From Chloroflexota bacterium (GTDB taxonomy: Bacteria > Chloroflexota > Anaerolineae > Caldilineales > Caldilineaceae), in the NCBI GenBank assembly GCA_003577005.1, contig QEUW01000045.1, positions 1 through 29,114 on the forward strand: a DNA stretch of 29,114 bases, given 5' to 3'. Position 1 is the stretch's first letter, and every line of letters starts with the position of its first letter. The notes below the pieces were generated by a model. It saw only the letters and a list, made by a program, of their open reading frames with translations, was not told the DNA's origin and searched no databases. Below, piece after piece: positions 10,401 to 17,403 of the stretch. A program made the translations under genes and the position numbers.

Positions 10401-10482
10401 GCAACAGATGGAACATCACCTGCAACCCCCATCCACCAAAACAGAGGATCGCCGCACGGCTGTGGGTGTAGTTGATTAGCAT
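7402..10482 (-). CDS. Two-TM pseudo-tubulin-like protein, paralogue of the adjacent tubulin-like gene
   Basis: 1026 aa, with no family name I can give from memory. The N-terminal half aligns by eye with the upstream tubulin-like protein. CFGGWGLQ (14-21) matches the N-terminal GxGGxG strand-loop. TTLYVVAPLFEPLSAALV (201-218) matches the IYVVSSLCGGTGSGM region, with the GGTGSG signature replaced. EVIGLFATG matches VVGIFFLPD, and FDHIYLLDREK matches FDFIFLVGRTN. I infer a tubulin-fold protein that has lost nucleotide binding or hydrolysis. Two hydrophobic segments (about 612-632 and 640-660) would form a membrane hairpin; the C-terminal third is helical and charged and ends in a Pro-rich tail. 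The ATG overlaps the end of a 29-codon ORF (ATGCTAA), and there is no ribosome binding site of its own, so translation is probably coupled. Likely role: membrane anchor or partner of the active tubulin-like protein. Confidence 0.8.
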   Translation of the reverse strand: MLINYTHSRAAILCFGGWGLQVMFHLLPRLQAAQEQREALGAAGADLNRITSFAGILAEPLLDDEGQAQFYVRQPRLDQPLPPFFIERLLARMERESLRPFDEQTTGMLTAAERRAMLLLAGAESMLRPLEYNGQGFFWPHAQGAKTGPANAQAQVLRATRGDLFRAALHHAEHLARVLEVHLLDPIRQDTLVEDDPFVQTTLYVVAPLFEPLSAALVWPVAAQLMARVGRQHIAEVIGLFATGSYAADLSRPVEEAASFAALAEIEALTGVRHYADTQEAMRSLVAQGAPALAEQVGHPLFDHIYLLDREKSNQGLAQHSHELAVVAANAIEALSAAGGNLFIQEQLGLGATAGDARPYSVIGAACDYVPLAPIFHAVNRQEESRLVREWVLRNSDEPAAMSAQTGEDNRAATSSATERSEVDLARLQQAAIAQAAIRLPGVLTESSPTAIEALDINLHFILPQPMAATLRRTPAPRWGEAFQSHLDELVEYVALAVGRTAMEEALGTEAIGPDKEWFLPEVDDRVLPVTVAHMQEQLLDELATSPTGLGRAQNQVRRWLREIEQARQRLYTAATPNARMLARVQRELALRNWEASYSQAVANAPSGSSIFLRTILAVVTVTLLSFAYMLAVQQSWDYVQDGLSLLGFAVGISVVGALAYRWGHGRVRQLRRERVAQARTELQTLVQENVTDGLVAAYDRLREVLTNWAQMLAEAASELNTLSTPPVLPAIPPPGVPLIKLYQPHLNQALWDNCLNFLRRQQDAQGHKSEERLDRIWGTATWRNEMRRILQGDAPQNGQTQARTIAQFIRDTVRQSVAPVSIEQPNQVRSELIRQLAERFSVEHLLWRSEQEEEEIQRRLRALEGGLAQPPTKERSELLTNRRYVENAWNRAKPTGNFDVADRLAVYGTTIDFATASGKANSDLTRALLEEFNVTLLPTENPFQISFVRSVHGLSLHDLDAMRRYRDELAYLSADERSLVLLADELFGVLYRWEVKTVVPPPSLAGYSRPPRPQPADVSERVRFG

Positions 10483-10565
10483 AAGATGAAAAACAACAAC
10501 AGGATAGGGGCGCCGTCGATCTGGTGAATGGTGTCACTGAACCACTCAAGCGACTTGACCTGCAC
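10476..10565 (-). CDS. Candidate 29-aa hydrophobic microprotein between two tubulin-like genes
   Basis: Start GTG at 10565, preceded by a full AAGGAGG (10574-10568) with a short 2-nt spacing; stop TAA at 10478-10476. The 29-residue product has a polar N-terminal half (motif KSLEWFSDTIHQ) and a hydrophobic C-terminal half (APILLLFFILC) ending in Cys, suggesting a membrane-inserting peptide. The start lies 14 bp after the upstream tubulin-like stop, and its stop overlaps the ATG of the downstream gene (ATGCTAA), the usual geometry of translational coupling. It could instead be just a leader that carries ribosomes to the downstream gene, which has no Shine-Dalgarno of its own. Too short for routine gene calling, so treat as probable but unproven. 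Confidence 0.45.
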   Translation of the reverse strand: MQVKSLEWFSDTIHQIDGAPILLLFFILC

Positions 10566-10579
10566 CCCCTCCTTGTCCG

Positions 10580-13162
10580 TCAGCGCACCGGCTCCATCCG
10601 CGGGATCGTCGCCGGGCGGAAGGTGCGATTCTCTTGCACCGGCGTGATGTCCGGTAGGTGTGCCCAATCGGGGTTGAGATGAAATTCCTCACGGACGGGA
10701 AAATCGAAGTTGTTCTCGTACTGGGCGCGGAACTCCTCGATCCGGTCCAGCAGGGTAATGGGCAGGCCGTGTACGATCCAGACCGCATCCATCCGCATGG
10801 GGTCGCCGGTGGGGATCCAGCGGATATCCTCCTGCCCCACGGTGGCGGCGGTGAAGTGCGCGTCATCCATGCGGTTGACGGGGATGGCCGCTAGACGGAT
10901 GTGCTCCAGGTTGGATTCGTGAAAGCTGTAGCGGTCGGCGTCCCAGCGGATGTAGGGGTTGAGGCGGTCGAGCCACTGATGGATGCGGTTGTCCGGGCGT
11001 TGGCGGATGCGCTCCATCTCTTCGCTGTGCTGGATGGTAATGATGTGGTTGATGTCCACCACCTTATGCACCCGTTCCAGCAAGGGGGCGTTGTCAGCGA
11101 CACTGGCTGTAAACTGGCTTAAGATCGTCTCGGCTGCGACCACAGTCTGGCTCTGCAACAACTGGTGGAAGAGCGGCGTCAGCGCGTTCTTCCAGTCTGC
11201 CGGGGTGACGGCTGCGCTGGCGCGGCGGTAGAAGAACTGCAAATAATCGCGCCCCACCGCACCTGTCTCCAGCTCATAGTACGTGCTGGTGCTCGAATAA
11301 CCGTCTGAGAGGCGCGGGTCGATGCGGTCGGCCAGCCGGCTGGCCTCCTGGTTGGCACGGGCCAGGGCCAGGGCGCAGGTGTTGATCTGGCTGCGCAACG
11401 CCTCGCGCAGCAGGTTAGCCTGTTTGCCTAGTTGCGCCACCAGAGCCTGTTCGACGGCATCGCGACGCTGATAGAGACGGGCGCGGGCGCGCCGTGTCGC
11501 CATCTCGCGCGCCCGGTCGCGCGCCTGGCGCGGGTTAACCGCCATGATCAGCAGTTCACCTAAACCGCTGCCAAGCTGTTGCAGTTGTTCCTGCCAGCCG
11601 CCCTGTTGGGCGAGTACCTTGCGCCAGGTTGTGCGCTGCTCTTCGTTTACTGCCACCCCATTGACCAGAAAGAGGCGGTGGCGGGGCAATGCTTCGGGCG
11701 GCGCCCCGGCTGCATTGGGTGGGCCCAGCAGGTCACACAGCGCCAACGCACCGCGGATACCGGTGTCGAGCAGCGCCTGCTGCATGGTCTGAACCACCGG
11801 CTCCCAAAAGGTATGCCATACCCCGCGCTGCTCTTCGATCTCATGCTGCAATACTTCCAGCCGGTCGTTGTCCAGCGCACCGTAGCGGGCAAGCAACTGG
11901 TTGAGCAACCCCTGCCACAGGCTGAGGATGCGTTGGTGGTCGGCCTCGGGCAACGGGCTGCGCGGGTCGCTCAGCGTTGGGCCGGCGGCAAACCGGCGCA
12001 CCAGGTCGGCCACATAGGCGCGCTGCCAGAAATCCACCAGCGACTCATGGGGCGCCACCAGTGCCGAAGCGGCAAAACTGCTGTAAACTAGAAAATGGCG
12101 GCGCGACGTCCCATTGCGCTCATGCTCCAGATCGGCGGGCGAGATGCGTTGGCCCACTACTTCACCGGCCGCGCCGTTGAGGTCGAACATCCGCTCGCGC
12201 ACGACATTGACCTCCAGCCCCAAAATTTCACTGCTCAGGTGGCTGATAGCGGTCAACTGGATCAGATGGGCGGCCATCTGCTCGGCGTCGGATTTGCGCG
12301 CCAGGCTGTTGCCGTTGCGGTTGGTGCGCCCCACCAGGAAGATAAAATCAAAGGGCGCGTAAGGTGCGTCGGGTAGTTCGCGCTGTTCACTGGGGTAGAG
12401 CGCCCGGAACTGTTGTGTCTCCTGGAAATAGTTGAGTTCCTTGAGCGCCGCATAGGCATTGGCGCGGATGCGCCGCCGCTGCAGATCGCTGGAGATTTCA
12501 GCTTCGAGCACATCGGGCAAAAAGAAGATGCCGACGACACGGGCGTTGTTGCGTACTTGGGCGCGGATGCGGTGTGCCACATCCATAAACATGCCGGAGC
12601 CGGTGCCGCCACAGAGACTGCTCACCACGTAGATCAACTGGTAGTTGCCCACCACAGGGAAGCCGCGGTTCTGCGCCACTTCCATGTCGCGGATTTTGTC
12701 CAGGTTGGCTAGCTTTGTCTCCAACATCTGCTTGAAGGTAACATAGTTGCGGAAGAAGCAGAGCCGGCCGATGGGGCGCAACTGTTTGGCCCCGTTGTGG
12801 ATATAGCCTAGCGGGATCGACGGGTAGTTCCACCAGCGGGCGATCTCCGGGTGCTGGTCGAGATTGGAGACGAGCCGGGTGGCGTCAAACTTGCCCATGT
12901 AACAGAACTCGTCGGCGAAGAGCGGCTCTTGATCGAGCCGGTTGACGAGCGGTTCAGTGTCGAGCGCCAACAGTTGGACCATGCCTGGCAGCGCATCATT
13001 GGCGCTTTTGGGTGTATTGGGCGGGTGGTGGCCGCTCCAGACATTGCGCAAGCGGCGTTTGACGGCTCGCACCGTATTGGTGCCCATGCCGCCCACGCCC
13101 ACGACCATCGTCGGGTAGATGGTGGGTTTGTCAAAATGCGGATTGGAATTGGCTGAATTCAT
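10580..13162 (-). CDS. Tubulin/FtsZ-superfamily-like protein (Tubulin_2 / FtsZ-like type)
   Basis: 860 aa, ATG at 13162. Residues 19-28 (MVVGVGGMGT) form the N-terminal glycine loop of FtsZ/tubulin-type nucleotide binding. LLALDTE (64-70) fits the following strand and acidic loop, and CGGTGSGM (184-191) is the tubulin signature GGTGSG. Family knowledge: such proteins bind GTP and often polymerise, and divergent bacterial FtsZ-like families have been linked to membrane remodelling. The protein is over twice FtsZ length; the C-terminal 500 residues are mostly helical with no obvious TM segment, and I cannot point to a canonical FtsZ T7 catalytic loop. It lies between a VWA membrane protein (76 bp upstream) and a two-TM paralogue lacking the signature, all on one strand. 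Inference: the nucleotide-binding member of a membrane-associated complex. It is clearly not the cell-division ftsZ. Confidence 0.85.
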   Translation of the reverse strand: MNSANSNPHFDKPTIYPTMVVGVGGMGTNTVRAVKRRLRNVWSGHHPPNTPKSANDALPGMVQLLALDTEPLVNRLDQEPLFADEFCYMGKFDATRLVSNLDQHPEIARWWNYPSIPLGYIHNGAKQLRPIGRLCFFRNYVTFKQMLETKLANLDKIRDMEVAQNRGFPVVGNYQLIYVVSSLCGGTGSGMFMDVAHRIRAQVRNNARVVGIFFLPDVLEAEISSDLQRRRIRANAYAALKELNYFQETQQFRALYPSEQRELPDAPYAPFDFIFLVGRTNRNGNSLARKSDAEQMAAHLIQLTAISHLSSEILGLEVNVVRERMFDLNGAAGEVVGQRISPADLEHERNGTSRRHFLVYSSFAASALVAPHESLVDFWQRAYVADLVRRFAAGPTLSDPRSPLPEADHQRILSLWQGLLNQLLARYGALDNDRLEVLQHEIEEQRGVWHTFWEPVVQTMQQALLDTGIRGALALCDLLGPPNAAGAPPEALPRHRLFLVNGVAVNEEQRTTWRKVLAQQGGWQEQLQQLGSGLGELLIMAVNPRQARDRAREMATRRARARLYQRRDAVEQALVAQLGKQANLLREALRSQINTCALALARANQEASRLADRIDPRLSDGYSSTSTYYELETGAVGRDYLQFFYRRASAAVTPADWKNALTPLFHQLLQSQTVVAAETILSQFTASVADNAPLLERVHKVVDINHIITIQHSEEMERIRQRPDNRIHQWLDRLNPYIRWDADRYSFHESNLEHIRLAAIPVNRMDDAHFTAATVGQEDIRWIPTGDPMRMDAVWIVHGLPITLLDRIEEFRAQYENNFDFPVREEFHLNPDWAHLPDITPVQENRTFRPATIPRMEPVR

Positions 13163-13207
13163 TGGATTGTCGAGACCAAGGTAATTTATTTTTCACCGCA
13201 AAACACA

Positions 13208-13213
13208 ATTATA
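13208..13213 (-). promoter_or_regulatory. Possible -10 element for the tubulin-like gene
   Basis: A TATAAT (read on the minus strand) lies 45 bp before the ATG of the tubulin-like gene, in an AT-rich 76-bp spacer after the VWA gene. No convincing -35 box sits 16-18 bp upstream, so this is either a weak internal promoter or chance. If real, the tubulin part can be expressed separately from the VWA gene. Confidence 0.3.
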
Positions 13214-13238
13214 CCGTGGATCGGGCATAACCAGAAGC

Positions 13239-16200
13239 TCACCAACTGGTCCGCCACGGATCGCCCCCGGTGCCGTTGGCAAGATGTTCGGTGGCAACCG
13301 GTGTGCCTTCACTGGCAGCTCCCCACGCAGTACCCCACTCGGCGTTGCCCCATACGGCGTCCATTGAGGCTGGGTTGGCAAAGCCTGCCGCACTCGCTGT
13401 GCTGCTCAATTCGGCCGCTTGTGGGACGGGCGGCAGAGCAGGGGCGACGGCGGCTTCGTCGATTTCCACCTCATCGATGCCGCGCCCGCGGATTCGCGCC
13501 ACCGCCACCAGCAGCAAAAAGAGCGTCAGCGGCCAGGCGCAGAGCGCCCACGGCAGCCGGGCATAAACCGGTGTGACATAGGGTGAGATGTACCGCCGAA
13601 CCAGGCTCGGGTTGCGGAAGGTGAACGAAAGTGTCTGCGTCTTCTCCGGCAGGCCGACCACAGCCAGCGTCGCCCTGCCCGTAAAGAAATCGCTGCGCAT
13701 CAACTCCCGTGGTAGCCCCTGGCGCAGCGCCAGCGTCACCGGCACTTCGTAGAGACCCGCTTCATTGGGCGCTCCGCTCACTTCGACCGGCGCAATCTCC
13801 AGTTCCTCGGCGCTGAGGACGATCTCTCCTTCATCGCTGCTACCGGTGGCGGTCAGTTCGACCACCTGGAGCAGGAAGGGAGTCTTACCGCTAAAGCGGA
13901 CCCCCAACGTCGTCTGAATACGCGTCCCTGCGTCCTGCAGGTCCCCCAAATCGAGTGAACCGCTGACCAGTGACCATTCTACATCGTTGACCCGCACCTG
14001 CCAATCGATCTGCTGGGGGAAGACATCTGAATCGGCGTCGGGGCCGCTAAACTGGAGAACCCCGCTACAGGTGCTGGGCGGGACGGGGCCACGGCTGGTC
14101 AAGCGCACCGGCAGGACTGTCCCATTCTCCTGGCTGCGCACCTCACTGGTGGTGAGGGTCAAGTCCGGACAGGAGCTGTCGGCCAGTGTCGCGTTCAGTC
14201 GGAAGCGCCTGCCCACAAAATTCACCGGCAAGAGTAGTTCCTGGTCGAGCCGGAAATTGGGCGATGTGTCAAAGAGAAACTCGCCAAAATCGGCCAGTTG
14301 GCTGTCGATAAGCGCGAGCGGTCGCGCCACCCGGAAGGTCACCGGCAGTGACGCACCGGGGCGGATCGCCACATCCATGGGCCGGCCATCGGGCCGGGTC
14401 GCGCGCAGTGCAATTTCGCCCGCGTATTCACCGGGGCGCAACGTGTCGAGGCCATCCACCCGCAGCGTCGCCGTCACCACGCCGGTTTCGGGCACATCGT
14501 GATCAAAGTTGAGCGCAACACCCGGTGCAGGCTCGTCGCTGTCGGTGCGGCGCAGATCAAGCGTGGCGATTAACGAGCCGATTGGCTCGGTCGTGCCGGA
14601 GGCCAGTTCCACCGGCCAGCCGCCAGGCGGCATCTGCGCCAGGTCGAGTTGGGAAGGCAGCCCGCGCACTTGCACGGCCGGTTTTAGTTCCAAGGTGGCC
14701 TCACCCCAGTCACTAAAACGTATGCCGTCCTTGACTGCCTGCACCACATACAGGATCTTGTACGAGCGGCCATCGGCGGGGACAAAGTTGTCGTCGCGGC
14801 AGATGCGCTCCCCACAAGTCAGCGCGCTCTGGTAGACTAGGCGCCCACGCCCCTCATCGTCGTCCGACTCATCGGTAACAAAGGCGCTGGCGGCCAGATC
14901 GCTAACCTCGATACCGCCACCAAAGCCAACTTCGAGCTGGGCATGGCCATCGGGCAGTAGCCCTTCGCCACTGGCGTTGGGCGAAAAGACCTCGGCGTGT
15001 GGCAGATCAGCACGTCCTTCGAGGCGGAAAGTACGCACCAGTTGCAATGGCGTCTGGTCGTCGCCCAGTTGCAGGCTCAACGCTGCGGGCGGGTTGTTCA
15101 CCAGGAGCGTCTTGAGTTCGGTTTGGGCAAAGGGTTGGAGCGCTGTCTTGCCATCGTAGAACAGCGGCTCGTTGGCTCCAGGTCCGCCGCTGCGAGCGAT
15201 CAACAGTAACGGCTTGCCAGCCGGGTAGTAACGCACCGAGGCCGAGCTATTGGCGAGGCTGGGGGGTGGATTGAGCAACTGCGGATAGCTAGCAGTCTGC
15301 ACGACAGCAAAACCGCTACCATCGTTCATCTCGGCAACCCAGCGACCGGGTGTGGGCGCTTCGCCGTTGGCGAGATTGACATCGATCAACGGGTCATCGA
15401 AGTAACTCTCTGCTACCAGGGGTTGGTCATCGCGGCGCACCGCGATCAACCCATCGCGGGCGGTGACAAAGGCCAACTGTTGCACACCGTGTGCAGCACG
15501 CGTCGTCAACTGGATTGTACCGGCTCGCGCTGGAATCACCGAAAGGTCGGACTTCATTTCGGCGAAGATTTCACTAAAAACGCGCAACAGTTCTTGCGGC
15601 GTTGCCGCCTGTTGCACGTTGATCTCGGGTAATTCTGTTGCCAAAAACTCGCCGGCACAACCGGCAGTAGGGTTGCAGAGCACAACCGGAAAAACCAGGA
15701 CGCCAGCCTCGCGCAGTGCGTTCACCTGGGCGCGGATTGCATCACCCTGGCGGCCAAACCCTTCCGGCCCGCTCGGCTCGCCATCGGTGAGCAAGAGGAC
15801 ATATTGGTTGCGCCCCGGCTCACGGGCAGCGTCTAGCAGATTGATTGCCCCTTGCAGCCCCAGATCGATCCGCGTGTAGCCACGGCGGAGATAATCGGTC
15901 GGTGGGATCAAAGAGTTGGCCAACGTACGCCGGGCGTCGAGCGGACCGACCGGCTGAAGCGCGCCCAGTTGGCCGACACCCTCGGCGGTGCTGTCAAAAC
16001 GGACCACGGCGATACGGTCATCGTCGCCAGCGAGCTGTAGCAGCAGACGAGCTGCACTATACCGCAGCTCTTCTGGATCGCTTGGGGGATTAGGACTGCG
16101 GCCGCCACAGGGAGGATAGAAGGGTTGCCCACCGTCTCGCGGCCAGGGCCAACAGGTTGCCATACTGCCGGAATCATCCAGCAACACCACCACATCGATC

Positions 16201-16349
16201 GGTTGAGTAAAACCGGCTCCCTCATTGGCCAGCGGCAACGTTTGAGCTGCGAGCGTCTCGGGCGGCGCACCGTAAATCACAGCGGCAGACAGGTTATACA
16301 ACCAGAGGGTTAGCAGCAGTGCGCAAAGCCATGTGAATCGTTTTTCCAT
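13239..16349 (-). CDS. Exported von Willebrand factor A protein with C-terminal TM anchor
   Basis: The chosen start is the ATG at 16349 (MEKRFTWLCALL), giving 1036 aa; ATG 16358 is 3 codons upstream, and the frame extends to 16418 without a start signal. Residues 1-28 are a signal peptide. A VWA domain begins at about residue 51 with a complete metal site: DDSGS (58-62), a Thr in GYTRIDLGL and Asp in LLTDGEP. Between the first MIDAS loop and helix 1 is a Pro/Cys-rich insertion (ATCWPWP ... PPCGG). The following 600 residues look like beta-sandwich repeats, then one TM helix near 950-970 (WALCAWPLTLFLLLVAV) and a cytoplasmic tail of about 80 residues with repeated Trp-Gly (WGNAEWGTAWG). Family knowledge: VWA domains bind protein ligands through the metal. 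Being the first gene of the set with the tubulin-like pair, it is a candidate receptor or anchor on the outer face. Function otherwise unknown. Confidence 0.85.
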   Translation of the reverse strand: MEKRFTWLCALLLTLWLYNLSAAVIYGAPPETLAAQTLPLANEGAGFTQPIDVVVLLDDSGSMATCWPWPRDGGQPFYPPCGGRSPNPPSDPEELRYSAARLLLQLAGDDDRIAVVRFDSTAEGVGQLGALQPVGPLDARRTLANSLIPPTDYLRRGYTRIDLGLQGAINLLDAAREPGRNQYVLLLTDGEPSGPEGFGRQGDAIRAQVNALREAGVLVFPVVLCNPTAGCAGEFLATELPEINVQQAATPQELLRVFSEIFAEMKSDLSVIPARAGTIQLTTRAAHGVQQLAFVTARDGLIAVRRDDQPLVAESYFDDPLIDVNLANGEAPTPGRWVAEMNDGSGFAVVQTASYPQLLNPPPSLANSSASVRYYPAGKPLLLIARSGGPGANEPLFYDGKTALQPFAQTELKTLLVNNPPAALSLQLGDDQTPLQLVRTFRLEGRADLPHAEVFSPNASGEGLLPDGHAQLEVGFGGGIEVSDLAASAFVTDESDDDEGRGRLVYQSALTCGERICRDDNFVPADGRSYKILYVVQAVKDGIRFSDWGEATLELKPAVQVRGLPSQLDLAQMPPGGWPVELASGTTEPIGSLIATLDLRRTDSDEPAPGVALNFDHDVPETGVVTATLRVDGLDTLRPGEYAGEIALRATRPDGRPMDVAIRPGASLPVTFRVARPLALIDSQLADFGEFLFDTSPNFRLDQELLLPVNFVGRRFRLNATLADSSCPDLTLTTSEVRSQENGTVLPVRLTSRGPVPPSTCSGVLQFSGPDADSDVFPQQIDWQVRVNDVEWSLVSGSLDLGDLQDAGTRIQTTLGVRFSGKTPFLLQVVELTATGSSDEGEIVLSAEELEIAPVEVSGAPNEAGLYEVPVTLALRQGLPRELMRSDFFTGRATLAVVGLPEKTQTLSFTFRNPSLVRRYISPYVTPVYARLPWALCAWPLTLFLLLVAVARIRGRGIDEVEIDEAAVAPALPPVPQAAELSSTASAAGFANPASMDAVWGNAEWGTAWGAASEGTPVATEHLANGTGGDPWRTSW

Positions 16350-16356
16350 CAAATGC

Positions 16357-16384
16357 ATTATAGTACACGTTCCGCCAGAACCAA
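16357..16384 (-). promoter_or_regulatory. Sigma-70-type promoter of the VWA-tubulin set, possibly leaderless
   Basis: On the minus strand, TTGGTT (16384-16379) and a perfect TATAAT (16362-16357) are separated by 16 bp. The -10 is followed after 7 nt by the ATG at 16349, so transcription would begin at or next to the start codon, giving a leaderless mRNA. This matches the absence of a Shine-Dalgarno there. Confidence 0.55.
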
Positions 16385-16520
16385 GATCTCTGCCTGTGTC
16401 AAGCAAATAGTTGGGCACAGGCGTCTATCACAACGCAGGGGTGGCAGCATCGCCAGCAGAAAAAGGGGCTTAAAGTAAACGATGGGCCATTTGATTCAGT
16501 TCCCATGGCCTACGAACCAT

Positions 16521-16550
16521 AAAAAAGAGACACCCAGGCTGAGCGTCTCT
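16521..16550 (-). terminator. Rho-independent terminator of the DsbA-like operon
   Basis: Read on the minus strand, an 8-bp stem (AGAGACGC with GTGTCTCT, one G-T pair) and a 9-nt loop are followed directly by six T. It starts 30 bp after the stop of the selenocysteine DsbA-like gene, so it ends that operon before the VWA promoter. Confidence 0.85.
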
Positions 16551-16580
16551 CTTCACTGTGCCAGGACCAGGACGGAACTC

Positions 16581-17348
16581 TCACTCGTGAGCGAGCGCAT
16601 CATCGAGAATCTGAACAAATCTTTGGTACGGAATAGCGCCTTGGATCAGCTCGCCGTTGAGATCAAAGCTAGGACGCACTCGTATGCCCTCCGTTCGTCG
16701 CTCCTGGTCCATGCGCGTGATCTTTTCACCGATGGCCGGGTCATCCAGACACAGGCGGAGCGCCTCGCCATCCAGCCCTAATTCAGTGGCAAACTGGACA
16801 ACTGTGTCGTCAGACGCGCTCCAGAGCTCCCCCTGGCGTTCATAGAGCAGATCGTGCATCTTCCAGAAGGCTAGCGGGTCCTGTTGCCCGGCGCATTCGG
16901 CTGCCTTGTGTGCGCGGACGGAGGCCTCGCCGTGATCCAATATGTGCCAGAAAGCGAAACGGACCTGGCCGCTGGCCACATAATTGGCCTTCAACTGCGG
17001 TTCAACTTGCAGCACGTGCAAGCGGCAGGCGCTTCAGAGAAAGTCCGAGTAATCAAGCAGACGCAGCGGTGCGTTCGGGTTGCCCAAAACATAGAGGTCG
17101 CCCTCGCGCCCGGCCACCTGGCTCCAATCGGTAACCGCAGTGGGCTCTGGTACCGTGGTCGGCGTGGCGGTTTGGGTCTCGCTCGCCACAAGAGGTACAG
17201 GTGTAGGCGCCGGCAGCTGCGACGCTGCCGGCGCAACGGCTTCTGTCGGAGATACGGGAGCATCCAGCGGCCGGACGGGAGACGTGCAGGCTGCCAGGCT
17301 GCTTACTGCCGCAAGCAGTGGAGTCAGCAAAACGAGGCGACGCAGCAT
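16581..17348 (-). CDS. Candidate selenocysteine-containing DsbA-like lipoprotein (in-frame TGA)
   Basis: The ATG at 17348 has AGGAG 8 nt upstream. The lipobox LAAC puts the lipidated Cys at residue 21, followed by a Pro/Thr-rich spacer and a DsbA-type thioredoxin fold. A TGA interrupts the frame at 17036-17034 (codon 105); the same frame then continues for 150 codons to a normal stop. Around it the protein reads YSDFL-U-SAC-RLHV, against [14 protein letters not shown] and [14 protein letters not shown] in the neighbouring gene, so the TGA lies exactly at the first catalytic Cys and the second (Cys108) is kept. The downstream part keeps FWKMHDLLYE and the cis-Pro loop VRPSFDLNG. With selenocysteine the product is 255 aa with a UxxC active site, probably a thiol-disulfide oxidoreductase on the outer membrane face. 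The alternative is a recent nonsense mutation or sequencing error. A gene caller would report only the fragment 16581-17021 or a short upstream piece. Confidence 0.65.
16995..17028 (-). promoter_or_regulatory. SECIS-like stem-loop just after the in-frame TGA
   Basis: On the mRNA strand, CUUGCA (17022-17017) pairs perfectly with UGCAAG (17011-17006) around the loop CGUGC, and CUGC (17028-17025) can pair with GCAG (16998-16995) below an internal loop. The loop G is 19 nt after the TGA and is the second loop base. Known bacterial SECIS elements lie immediately 3' of the UGA, with a G in the first loop positions at about this spacing. No folding program was run. Confidence 0.45.
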
Positions 17349-17403
17349 GGCGATTTCTCCTACTTCTCTTCTCCAGACTGATTTGCGTTCTACTGTCCTG
17401 TCT

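Noticed and set aside
10580..13162. Tubulin-like gene as the cell-division ftsZ
   Set aside because: Over twice the usual length, lacks a recognisable T7 loop and division-cluster neighbours (ftsA, ftsQ, mur genes).
16581..17348. DsbA-like gene as an ordinary pseudogene split by a stop
   Set aside because: Possible, but the stop is a TGA exactly on a catalytic Cys codon, with an intact downstream half and a hairpin after it; selenocysteine explains all of these together.
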